A stretch of DNA of 6,248 nucleotides from Neisseriales bacterium (GTDB lineage Bacteria; Pseudomonadota; Gammaproteobacteria; Burkholderiales; UBA11063). The stretch is taken from positions 1-6,248 of the forward strand of contig SSGY01000206.1 in the NCBI GenBank assembly GCA_008017145.1, read 5' to 3'. The position numbers and the translations under genes are program-made. The notes beneath the pieces are model-generated. The model saw only the letters and a list, made by a program, of their open reading frames with translations, was not told the origin of the DNA and searched no databases. Positions 1 through 5,838 of the stretch are shown here, in pieces (position 1 is the first letter of the stretch; every line of letters begins with the position of its first letter).

Positions 1-255
1 GATCGGACCGCAATTAATGCGGCTGGCGGTGAATACACCTATCTTCTGTTACAACTTGAGCACACGTTGCCGTGTGTGCCTAGTTTTGTCCTTTGGACTA
101 TCAAAAGATAAGTCTACACCCTCTATTCAGATGAAGGTATGTTGTGGGCATAAGCCCACCGTCCGATAATCAATGCCACTTGATTATTAAAGTTCCTACC
201 TTATCTACGAAACGCTTCCGGTTTTCGTTCAAACAAATGCTTCGTAGTTTCGCAC
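1..255 (-). ncRNA. Structured RNA of unknown class, possibly 5' part of a group II intron
   Basis: No reading frame here looks like a protein, but short perfect hairpins follow one another. They are 61-66/71-76 (CACACG/CGTGTG), 96-102/107-114 (one bulge), 144-149/154-159 (GTGGGC/GCCCAC), 166-172/181-187 (ATAATCA/TGATTAT) and 205-211/241-247 (CTACGAA/TTCGTAG), plus smaller ones near 8-22 and 30-41. Read on the minus strand, the 61-76 hairpin is closed by GCAA, a GNRA tetraloop, which favours a minus-strand RNA. The minus strand starts GTGCG at 255, matching the GUGYG consensus at group II intron 5' ends, and a long irregular stem follows at once. The segment is also visibly more GC-rich than its surroundings. 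A group II intron is only one reading: a complementary exon-binding segment was not found, and any reverse transcriptase and domains V/VI would lie left of the window. An omega/HEARO-type RNA or a remnant of another element are alternatives. Confidence 0.35.
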
Positions 256-270
256 CTATTCTAAGTAGTT

Positions 271-297
271 CGCCCATTCTTGATTCTAGTGCGACAG
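271..297 (+). repeat. IS left terminal inverted repeat (IRL)
   Basis: These 27 bases start CGCCCATTCTTGATT and end GTGCGACAG. They are the exact reverse complement of 2094-2120; matching stops at once inward (AAT here versus TAG at the other end) and outward. The transposase reads inward from this end. Confidence 0.93.
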
Positions 298-317
298 AAT
301 TACAATTATTGTATAAT
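290..317 (+). promoter_or_regulatory. Candidate transposase promoter
   Basis: A consensus -10 box TATAAT lies at 312-317, just inside the left end. With a 16-base spacer the -35 would be TGCGAC (290-295), which is weak and lies in the terminal repeat. An alternative pair is TTGATT (280-285) with TACAAT (301-306) and a short 15-base spacer. Placement in or beside the terminal repeat would let transposase bound to the repeat affect its own transcription (inference). Confidence 0.4.
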
Positions 318-338
318 TTTGCATTCTGAAGGGATTCC

Positions 339-1322
339 ATGTCTTATACTCATTTAACCAAAAGTGAACGATTTTATTTAGAAAAAAGAATTGCTCAAGG
401 TGTGGGTGTGTCCACTATTGCTAAAGAACTTGGTAGACATAAATCGTCACTCTATCGTGAAATAAGTCGAAATACCGATCCTTCATTTGGCTTTTATTCA
501 GGCTTGAGAGCAAATAATATTGCTTTTAAGACTAGACAAGACGCTAAACACAAAATTAAAAGTATGAGTAAATTATCATCTGAATGTATGACATTTATCT
601 TGGATTCTTTAAATAAGAGAACATCTCCAGAGCAGATCTGTGGTCGACTTAAGCGTGAACATAATGTTTCAATTAGTGTATCAATACTATATAACTACAT
701 TGCAGATGATAAAGCTAATGGCGGGAAGTTACACAAATGTTTACGTCATGGTGGTAAAAAATATAAATCAAGCAATGGAGCTACTAAATCCAAAATACCT
801 AATCGTGTTAGTATTCATAATAGACCAGAAGTTGCTGATCAGAAACAAATTCCAGGTCATTGGGAAATTGATACTGTTTATGGTAAAGACCAAAAGTCTT
901 ATTTGCTGACATTAACTGATAAAGCTACCAAATTTCAAATTATCAGAAAAATCCCAAATAAAGAAGCTATAACAATATATAATGAGATGGAAAATATCAT
1001 CGCAACTACATTATTACCATTTGAAACAATAACGTCTGACAACGGCACAGAGTTTACTTTACATCAAGATATATCTAGAATTACTGGTGCATGTTTCTTT
1101 TTTGCTGATAGCTATAGTTCATGGCAACGTGGGTTAAATGAGCATCATAACGGTTTGGTGCGAGACTTTATGCCTAAAAGAACTGACTTTAGAGATCACG
1201 AAATTATTGCTTTTAGAAATATTGAAAATAATTTGAATAATCGACCAAGGAAGAGTTTGAATTACTTAACTCCAGTAGAGGCGTTGACAAATTATTTAAT
1301 GACTGGGAGCATGGGATTATGA
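339..1322 (+). CDS. IS30-family DDE transposase
   Basis: This is a cut-and-paste/circle-forming recombinase of the IS30 family acting on the 27-bp ends of its own element. Residues 4-47 form the N-terminal helix-turn-helix typical of the family (LTKSERFYLEKRI, then VSTIAKELGRHKSSLYREI). The catalytic core has D178 in GHWEIDTV, D234 in ITSDNGTEF and E268 in QRGLNEHHNG. The 33 residues between D234 and E268 match the DD(33)E arrangement of IS30. The C-terminus has the conserved NNRPRKSLNYLTPVEAL stretch (300-316). At 327 residues it has normal full length and no frameshift. GAAGGG at 328-333, five bases before the ATG, supports the start. The stop overlaps the next start (ATGA), so the passenger is probably translated by coupling. 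Confidence 0.95.
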   Translation: MSYTHLTKSERFYLEKRIAQGVGVSTIAKELGRHKSSLYREISRNTDPSFGFYSGLRANNIAFKTRQDAKHKIKSMSKLSSECMTFILDSLNKRTSPEQICGRLKREHNVSISVSILYNYIADDKANGGKLHKCLRHGGKKYKSSNGATKSKIPNRVSIHNRPEVADQKQIPGHWEIDTVYGKDQKSYLLTLTDKATKFQIIRKIPNKEAITIYNEMENIIATTLLPFETITSDNGTEFTLHQDISRITGACFFFADSYSSWQRGLNEHHNGLVRDFMPKRTDFRDHEIIAFRNIENNLNNRPRKSLNYLTPVEALTNYLMTGSMGL

Positions 1323-2077
1323 CAACAAAAATCAGTAGCAAAGAACTTGAACGACTGAATGAATTAATCCAGATTTACTATGGTAAAGAGATCAATATTT
1401 ACGTGATGCATGGTCTTCTTATTAGTTATTTATGCTCTGCATCAACGGATAGTTTTACTGACCTTTTATTTAATGATGCCCATCAAGAGCCTGTATTTAA
1501 AATGGTCAATATACCACCACCAGAGATTAATAAAGAGTTTTTACACCTTTTTCTGAATGTCTTTTATAATAAAACTATTGCTATTTGTAATTCAGGAAAA
1601 TTTATATTTCAACTTATTTCTACAGATAAATTCAATGCTAAATTTAATTATGGTGACCTGACACCAGAACAAAAACAACATTTACTTGATTGGTATATGG
1701 GGTTCTTCCAGGGTTTTATGTATATTTGGAATCATGATTTAATTGGTAATTATATAGAGTATATAAAACCAGACCTAGAGCATGAAATAGCGATAGAAAG
1801 ATTTGTTGGTAGCTTAAATGTGCAATATTTAGCAGCACTCCAATTAATTACAGAGCTTAAACCTAAATATACAAATAAAGACTTTAAATATACAATCAAG
1901 AAAATTAAAAGTACAGTGAAAGAGATGACTGAACTCGAGAAATTTCCAGCTAAATTTATGTTAGAACATAATCCGCAGTTTTTAAAATGTATCTCTATGT
2001 TAATTGATGTGGTTATGGATGCTCGACATTTTGTTAAGAATAATAAAGCAGCAAACAAGTCTATGTCGATTCATTAA
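1319..2077 (+). CDS. UPF0149/YecA-like passenger protein inside the IS
   Basis: This is a 252-residue protein encoded inside the IS30 element, sharing four bases with the transposase gene (ATGA at 1319-1322). GGGAG at 1305-1309 lies nine bases before the start. Two segments resemble the UPF0149 family (YgfB/YecA): MHGLLISYLCS at 30-40, near the N-terminus as in that family, and LDWYMGFFQGF at 123-133, matching the W..GF..GF pattern. The middle (residues 85-110) and the Lys-rich C-terminal half (180-252) are not recognised. There is no signal peptide, clear membrane segment or SEC-C-type cysteine cluster, so it is probably cytoplasmic. UPF0149 biochemistry is poorly known, and no catalytic residue is evident. 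Position suggests a role tied to transposition, target choice or element maintenance, but that is inference. The family call rests on short motifs. Confidence 0.6.
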   Translation: MTTKISSKELERLNELIQIYYGKEINIYVMHGLLISYLCSASTDSFTDLLFNDAHQEPVFKMVNIPPPEINKEFLHLFLNVFYNKTIAICNSGKFIFQLISTDKFNAKFNYGDLTPEQKQHLLDWYMGFFQGFMYIWNHDLIGNYIEYIKPDLEHEIAIERFVGSLNVQYLAALQLITELKPKYTNKDFKYTIKKIKSTVKEMTELEKFPAKFMLEHNPQFLKCISMLIDVVMDARHFVKNNKAANKSMSIH

Positions 2078-2093
2078 GTTTCTAGGTACACTA

Positions 2094-2120
2094 CTGTCGC
2101 ACTAGAATCAAGAATGGGCG
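2094..2120 (-). repeat. IS right terminal inverted repeat (IRR)
   Basis: These 27 bases start CTGTCGCAC and end AATGGGCG, the perfect reverse complement of the left end. They begin 17 bases after the passenger gene stop, so both genes lie inside the element. The last base also serves as the first base of the flanking palindromic element. Confidence 0.93.
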
Positions 2121-2243
2121 CTCCGCAGGACTCAAAACAGCTATGTTAAACTTCGACTTGTCGGATAAAGTTTAATATAGTGTTATTGAGCTAGCTCAAT
2201 AACACTATAGACAAGTCTATAGCTGTATTTCGTCCTGCGGAGC
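2120..2243. repeat. 124-bp palindromic element abutting the IS (MITE-like or complex hairpin)
   Basis: Perfect 12-bp ends GCTCCGCAGGAC (2120-2131) and GTCCTGCGGAGC (2232-2243) enclose further paired segments in register: CAGCTAT (2138-2144) with ATAGCTG (2219-2225), GACTTGTC (2155-2162) with GACAAGTC (2210-2217), and a perfect 34-bp palindrome with 17-base arms centred at 2192/2193 (2176-2209). The left arm has extra bases that can form their own small stem (TTAAAC 2145-2150 with GTTTAA 2170-2175). The right arm is followed by TTTT (2244-2247), so a transcript could also terminate here. No reading frame is evident. It could be a miniature mobile element, an IS30 target hairpin or a strong terminator. 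Confidence 0.75.
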
Positions 2244-2301
2244 TTTTATGTAATTGCTAATTTTTGGAGTTTGATACAATATTGCTGCTTTGGATAAGCT
2301 C

Positions 2302-2346
2302 GCTGTTAGAACAGCAAAAACGCCATTGTTTAATACAGTGGCGTTT
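2302..2346 (-). terminator. Tandem hairpins, terminator-like (stronger on minus strand)
   Basis: The main stem pairs AAACGCCATTGT (2318-2329) with ACAGTGGCGTTT (2335-2346), 12 pairs with one G-T, and a five-base loop. On the minus strand it is followed by a run of five T (2320-2316); on the plus strand only TTT closes the stem. A smaller hairpin GCTGT/ACAGC (2302-2306/2311-2315) sits just to its left. It may act in both directions. No minus-strand gene is visible to the right, so plus-strand insulation of the lipoprotein gene is an equally good role. Confidence 0.5.
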
Positions 2347-2738
2347 CTAAAATCGTGTCTGTTTAGAGTTCTAGATTTCTTTGACAGAGTGTCAATAAAA
2401 GCAAAATATGAATCTATTTCTACAGATTATAGCTATTCTTAGACTGTAATATTAGGGTATAGTTGCACTTTATCACACCACCAAGTATGGTATAAACCCT
2501 TAAGGTATTTAAACCAACAAATTTATCTTTATAAAAATTTTATTTTACGTGGATTACAAGCAAGGTATTGACTTGTAATATGTTATAATTATTGGTTTGC
2601 ATTAATAAATTATTCTCTATAACTATAAATTAAACTTTAATATATTAATTAAAAAAAGATTGTAGGCTTTTAACTACCAAAAATATTAGTATGTAAGTAG
2701 TTTTTATAATGATAAATATAAAACTCAATAAAGTCTAC
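2347..2738. other. Very AT-rich gene-free stretch
   Basis: No convincing gene is seen on either strand. Features of note are TTGACA at 2381-2386 inside an inverted repeat (TTGACA-GAG-TGTCAA, 2381-2395), a consensus -35 without a good -10 at normal spacing, and an 8-bp inverted repeat ATTACAAG/CTTGTAAT (2553-2560/2572-2579). There is also a weak repeat AACTAC/GTAGTT (2672-2677/2697-2702). The composition is that of DNA bound by xenogeneic silencers such as H-NS-like proteins (inference). It may be the long regulatory upstream region of the lipoprotein gene. Confidence 0.5.
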
Positions 2739-2754
2739 TTAAATGTACATTTAA
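2739..2754. promoter_or_regulatory. 16-bp palindrome overlapping the lipoprotein promoter, possible operator
   Basis: TTAAATGTACATTTAA is a perfect palindrome covering the proposed -35 box (2744-2749). A regulator bound here would block polymerase. The core ATGTACATTT recurs at 5622-5631, just after the lipoprotein gene, though there the flanks are not palindromic. In AT-rich DNA a chance palindrome of this size is possible. Confidence 0.35.
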
Positions 2755-2772
2755 ACTTTATTTTTCTATAAT
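2744..2772 (+). promoter_or_regulatory. Probable promoter of the lipoprotein gene
   Basis: TGTACA (2744-2749, four of six consensus bases) and a perfect TATAAT (2767-2772) are separated by 17 bases. A transcript would start near 2779 and have a leader of about 80 bases before the ATG at 2861. AAGGG (2851-2855), five T bases before the start, is the ribosome binding site. Confidence 0.55.
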
Positions 2773-2860
2773 AGAATAGAAAGTTTTTAATAAAAATTTT
2801 AGCAAACATGAATCTGAAAGATATTATTTTTTGTAATATATACAAAATAGAAGGGTTTTT

Positions 2861-5605
2861 ATGAAAAAGATATTAACATATATTGGAATATCCTCACTAA
2901 TAGTAGGTTGTGGGTCTGGTGAATCTTCTAGTTCTGGTGGTAGTAACCCTCCAGATGCAGAGGTATTTAAACCATCCCCATATAATAAACAAGCTATCAA
3001 AGGTATAATTGACTACGATGCTATTGATGCTAAACATTTTTATGCAAAACAAGCCATAAAAATAAAAAATAAGAATATTCAAAACCAAAGCCTTAATGCT
3101 ACTTCTACTGTAACTACTTGTGCGAATATAACAAGTAATATTAGTTCGAGTTGGCAAGCGGCTAATGCAGCAACAAGCGATATTTTTTCAACCTTAGGTG
3201 TTGTAACAGGTTTTGCATCACTTATTCCAGCTATAACTCTTCCAGCTACAGCAGTATCAGGTGGTGTTGGTGGCGTTTCTTATCTGTACAACTTATTTGC
3301 CCCTCAAGATAATTCGGCATCTATGGTGCAGAACTGTTTGGTTCAAGATGAGTTGATTATGCAAAATGAAATAATAGCGATAGAGTCACAAATTGCTGGA
3401 ATTGAGTCTAGTGTAACAGCACTTCAAAGCAATTTCCGCAATCTGTCTTATCAAGTTGCGTTAAATCAAGTCAATTCAAATCAAGAAACTTTAAATAATG
3501 CGTTGAGTATGTTTTTACCAATTAATCAGAGTAGAACATTTACTGACCAATTATTTATGTTATCAGGATTGTTAAATAAACGATACTCTAGTCCTACAGG
3601 TAACACAATCGAATCATCTGCTAACTATCTCAATATGCGTTACAATGTTGATGATTTAGTTGTTTCTCAATCTGTAGATTTCCAAAACTCTGTAGATGCA
3701 TTAAGTGGAACATACATTCCTGCTTCTTGTACTGATAACTGTTTTGCACAAGTACAAATTGATCCAAATAGTCCTTTAATTACAGCGTATAATTCAATCT
3801 ACAATAATCTAAAAGTTCATCTAAATGATTATAATTCAATTTACACAGATGGCTCAGCTTATAGCAGAATACTTGATGATTACAATAATACTGTAATGAG
3901 CGTTTATATTCAATCTGCTTACGCTTTGAATTCTGCTTACATGGCTGAATGGCTAGTAAATAAAATGAACTATATGGCATATGCACAAAATGCTACGCCT
4001 GAATTCACAATTTCCTCACTTGGTGGTTTTAACGATACTTATTACGATTATGTTAGTTTAAATCTTATGGGTGAATCAGCTGATTTTGTAAGTAATACCA
4101 ACAGCTATAATAATGCTCAATTACAATTGCAGAAACTTTATTCAGCAAGATTAAATGCTATGTATACAACAATGCTTAATTACATCGTTAGTGATAACCC
4201 TACTGTAACAAGTCATTCTTTGGTTACAGGTCAAACATTGTATGCTACAGTTGAATCTAATGGATATGCTGTAAATCTTTATCCTGAATCAAGCATTGCA
4301 GAATTTAATCAAACATTTGTTAATAACTTAGGTGCAAAGACAGCTTCTCCGCAATCGCTAATTTTAAGTAGCAGTCTAACAAATGGTTGGGGTACTCTTA
4401 ATGAATCAACGCCACAACCATATAGTGGAGCACTTTATCAATATGGTGGATTAAGATCGCTTGATTGTTTAAATCAATTTGAGAGCCTCTCGTTTCAGGG
4501 TAATGTGAGTAATAAGAGTTTAAATGCTAATTCTTGTCCAGCAATTTTTGCAGATGTTGATGGTAACCCTATAAATCAAGCATTGTATTTACCAAACCAA
4601 TCTTTGCAACCTTATATGCTTGAGAGTAATTTACAGTTTAAATTATCTGAATCTGTAACTAATAACATTGCAGCTTGTAATTTAAGCCAAGGTAATTTAT
4701 ATTTCTGGCATCCGCAAACTATACAAAATAACCCAATGAATAATGAAAGCTCATCTTACTTGATGTGTAGTTGGTGGAATCCTCCTCCAGCCATGACACC
4801 TTCTGGAGGTGGTTCTGGTGGAGCTATTAATGGTGCATATGGTTATTTTATGGGTAATGAAATGTTTTGGGATTCTAATGGTAATTACAATGGTTATACA
4901 CCAGATCCTAGTGTGCAGGCTTCAATTTCCATGCCAAGCCAAAGTGGGATTATCTTGAATACTCAAATAAATGGGAATGGAAATGGTGTACCAATGACTT
5001 TGACGGCTGGCGATGTATCTGGTGTACCTGAATACGGTAGTAACAATATGTTAATGACAGCACCAGGTTATAGTACTGATATTACGTACAATCAAACTGT
5101 ATTCATTGGCGAGAATTACACTGATGTTGTTCTTTCTTTTAATGGAACATCACAACCAAATGGAGTTAGTGCTGGATTTATTTTTAATTTAGTACACCCT
5201 TTATCTGAAGGATTAAATTTACCAGTTGCACTAGCTTTCTACGGTAAAAATAATAATTTCTTCTTGGCTCCAGCATGTGCATTTACTGTACCAGTTTTAG
5301 TTAATAGCGTGAATGGCATGGTTCCGATTTGTGATAACTCTGTTAATGTTCCTATTTCAAGTAGCGTTGATACAACTTGGAACTATTATTCTGGTCCAGC
5401 TTATTATGGCAATAATTACCTTATTTATATTTTTAGTAGTTTCGTAAACCATTCTTACCCTTATCCATATTCTGGTTGGATAAATGACAATGTTTTTATT
5501 CCTGCTGTTACATTATTTAACAGTCGTAGATCAATTAGTGTAATAGGTGAGATGTTTGACTCAAATATGGGTGTTCTCCCTACGTTTACAATGAACTTCC
5601 AGTAA
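2861..5605 (+). CDS. Large predicted lipoprotein of unknown function (914 aa)
   Basis: The N-terminus is a lipoprotein signal: MKK, a hydrophobic stretch and lipobox LIVGC, with Cys17 the lipidated residue. Gly at +2 suggests outer-membrane sorting in a Gram-negative. A Ser/Gly/Pro linker (18-40) follows. Residues 106-147 are a strongly hydrophobic Gly/Ala/Pro-containing segment with no charge between D107 and D150. Residues 160-217 look helical and coiled-coil-like (QNEIIAIESQIAGIESS). A mainly helical, Asn/Tyr-rich part runs to about 440. The rest is beta-like, rich in Asn, Gly and Ser, with a flexible GGGSGG (649-654). Beyond Cys17 there are ten cysteines in five neighbouring pairs: 87/159, 290/294, 536/559, 606/636 and 806/824. 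This fits an oxidised, exported protein, and the first pair brackets the hydrophobic segment. The plan recalls helical pore-forming toxins or adhesins, but I recognise no family. It appears monocistronic, with its own promoter and downstream hairpins. Confidence 0.85.
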   Translation: MKKILTYIGISSLIVGCGSGESSSSGGSNPPDAEVFKPSPYNKQAIKGIIDYDAIDAKHFYAKQAIKIKNKNIQNQSLNATSTVTTCANITSNISSSWQAANAATSDIFSTLGVVTGFASLIPAITLPATAVSGGVGGVSYLYNLFAPQDNSASMVQNCLVQDELIMQNEIIAIESQIAGIESSVTALQSNFRNLSYQVALNQVNSNQETLNNALSMFLPINQSRTFTDQLFMLSGLLNKRYSSPTGNTIESSANYLNMRYNVDDLVVSQSVDFQNSVDALSGTYIPASCTDNCFAQVQIDPNSPLITAYNSIYNNLKVHLNDYNSIYTDGSAYSRILDDYNNTVMSVYIQSAYALNSAYMAEWLVNKMNYMAYAQNATPEFTISSLGGFNDTYYDYVSLNLMGESADFVSNTNSYNNAQLQLQKLYSARLNAMYTTMLNYIVSDNPTVTSHSLVTGQTLYATVESNGYAVNLYPESSIAEFNQTFVNNLGAKTASPQSLILSSSLTNGWGTLNESTPQPYSGALYQYGGLRSLDCLNQFESLSFQGNVSNKSLNANSCPAIFADVDGNPINQALYLPNQSLQPYMLESNLQFKLSESVTNNIAACNLSQGNLYFWHPQTIQNNPMNNESSSYLMCSWWNPPPAMTPSGGGSGGAINGAYGYFMGNEMFWDSNGNYNGYTPDPSVQASISMPSQSGIILNTQINGNGNGVPMTLTAGDVSGVPEYGSNNMLMTAPGYSTDITYNQTVFIGENYTDVVLSFNGTSQPNGVSAGFIFNLVHPLSEGLNLPVALAFYGKNNNFFLAPACAFTVPVLVNSVNGMVPICDNSVNVPISSSVDTTWNYYSGPAYYGNNYLIYIFSSFVNHSYPYPYSGWINDNVFIPAVTLFNSRRSISVIGEMFDSNMGVLPTFTMNFQ

Positions 5606-5676
5606 AGTACAGTTAAAACATATGTACATTTGAATGGAAACTCTGTAAAAATAGTCCAATGTTTTTCCTGAAAATC

Positions 5677-5704
5677 GCGAATTGCAATTGTAGTTGCAAT
5701 TCGC
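5677..5704. terminator. Perfect 11-bp hairpin after the lipoprotein gene
   Basis: GCGAATTGCAA (5677-5687) and TTGCAATTCGC (5694-5704) pair perfectly around a six-base loop, 71 bases after the lipoprotein stop. There is no T run on the plus strand. On the minus strand the stem is followed by GATTTT. It may stabilise the 3' end of the message or be a palindromic repeat unit rather than a true intrinsic terminator. Confidence 0.45.
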
Positions 5705-5751
5705 TATTATGGTAGTAATAGAGAAATTAAACCTAAATTCATGTATTTTTG

Positions 5752-5774
5752 GCCGCTTTTTAAGCGGCTTTTTT
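5752..5774 (+). terminator. Intrinsic terminator
   Basis: GCCGCTT (5752-5758) and AAGCGGC (5762-5768) form a seven-pair GC-rich stem with a three-base T loop, followed by six T (5769-5774). This is a textbook Rho-independent terminator. It ends the lipoprotein transcript and separates it from the toxin promoter that starts twelve bases later. Confidence 0.85.
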
Positions 5775-5785
5775 GTTTATCAGCA

Positions 5786-5816
5786 TTGACTATTGTATAT
5801 TATATAATATACAATA
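5786..5816 (+). promoter_or_regulatory. Toxin promoter covered by a 26-bp perfect palindromic operator
   Basis: TTGACT (5786-5791) and TACAAT (5810-5815) with an 18-base spacer form a good sigma-70 promoter, with the start point near 5822. Bases 5791-5816 (TATTGTATATTAT and its exact reverse complement) are a perfect 26-bp palindrome filling the spacer and -10. This layout is expected of an autorepressed toxin-antitoxin operon, where the antitoxin or the complex binds the promoter. GGAG at 5829-5832, six bases before the ATG, is the ribosome binding site. Confidence 0.65.
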
Positions 5817-5838
5817 TCACCATCTTGCGGAGAACACA

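Larger units (their letters stand above)
271..2120 (+). mobile_element. Complete IS30-family insertion sequence with passenger gene
   Basis: The element is bounded by perfect 27-bp inverted repeats (271-297 and 2094-2120). The inner part of each repeat contains GTGCGACA, which resembles ends of known IS30-family elements such as ISAba125 (from memory). It encodes an intact transposase starting 68 bases inside the left end and a second overlapping gene. At about 1.85 kb it is clearly longer than the usual 1.0-1.3 kb of the family; the extra length is the passenger gene. The outermost CG of each repeat could instead be a 2-bp target duplication, because CG is self-complementary; the element would then be 273-2118. 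No longer direct repeat is visible: AGTAGTT precedes the left end and CTCCGCA follows the right end. Both genes are open and the ends match exactly, so the element looks recent and possibly active. Confidence 0.9.

Noticed and set aside
1..111. Plus-strand frame open from the left edge, with a YTYLLLQLEH stretch faintly like Rpn/YhgA-type transposase-nucleases
   Set aside because: The match is only a few residues, the frame ends soon after, and the DNA is explained better by consecutive hairpins.
227..234. GTTCAAAC resembling a tRNA T-loop
   Set aside because: No acceptor, D or anticodon stems can be placed around it.
144..329. Plus-strand open frame of 61 codons
   Set aside because: It runs across the hairpin-rich segment and the IS terminal repeat, has no ribosome binding site, and its sequence looks like a translation of non-coding DNA.
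640..909. 89-codon plus-strand frame inside the transposase
   Set aside because: It is an out-of-frame shadow of the transposase, which has intact catalytic motifs in its own frame.
1750..2058. 102-codon minus-strand frame opposite the passenger gene
   Set aside because: It is an antisense shadow; the passenger has a coupled start, a ribosome binding site and family-like motifs.
2120..2243. Integron attC site
   Set aside because: The ends do not carry the RYYYAAC/GTTRRRY core boxes and no integrase is present.
2408..2449. 13-residue hydrophobic peptide frame (MNLFLQIIAILRL)
   Set aside because: It has no ribosome binding site and is very short; such frames are common by chance in AT-rich DNA.
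2568..2589. TTGACT plus TATAAT as a promoter
   Set aside because: The spacer is only 10 bases, too short for sigma-70; the pair at 2744-2772 has 17.
2897..3157. 86-codon minus-strand frame opposite the lipoprotein start
   Set aside because: It is an antisense shadow of a well supported gene, with no ribosome binding site or recognisable content.
3780..3986. 68-codon minus-strand frame inside the lipoprotein gene
   Set aside because: It is an antisense shadow with unlikely composition and no start signals.
5773..5838. Upstream start for the toxin at 5773
   Set aside because: It would begin in the terminator T run and translate the promoter and operator; the ATG at 5839 has GGAG at proper spacing.
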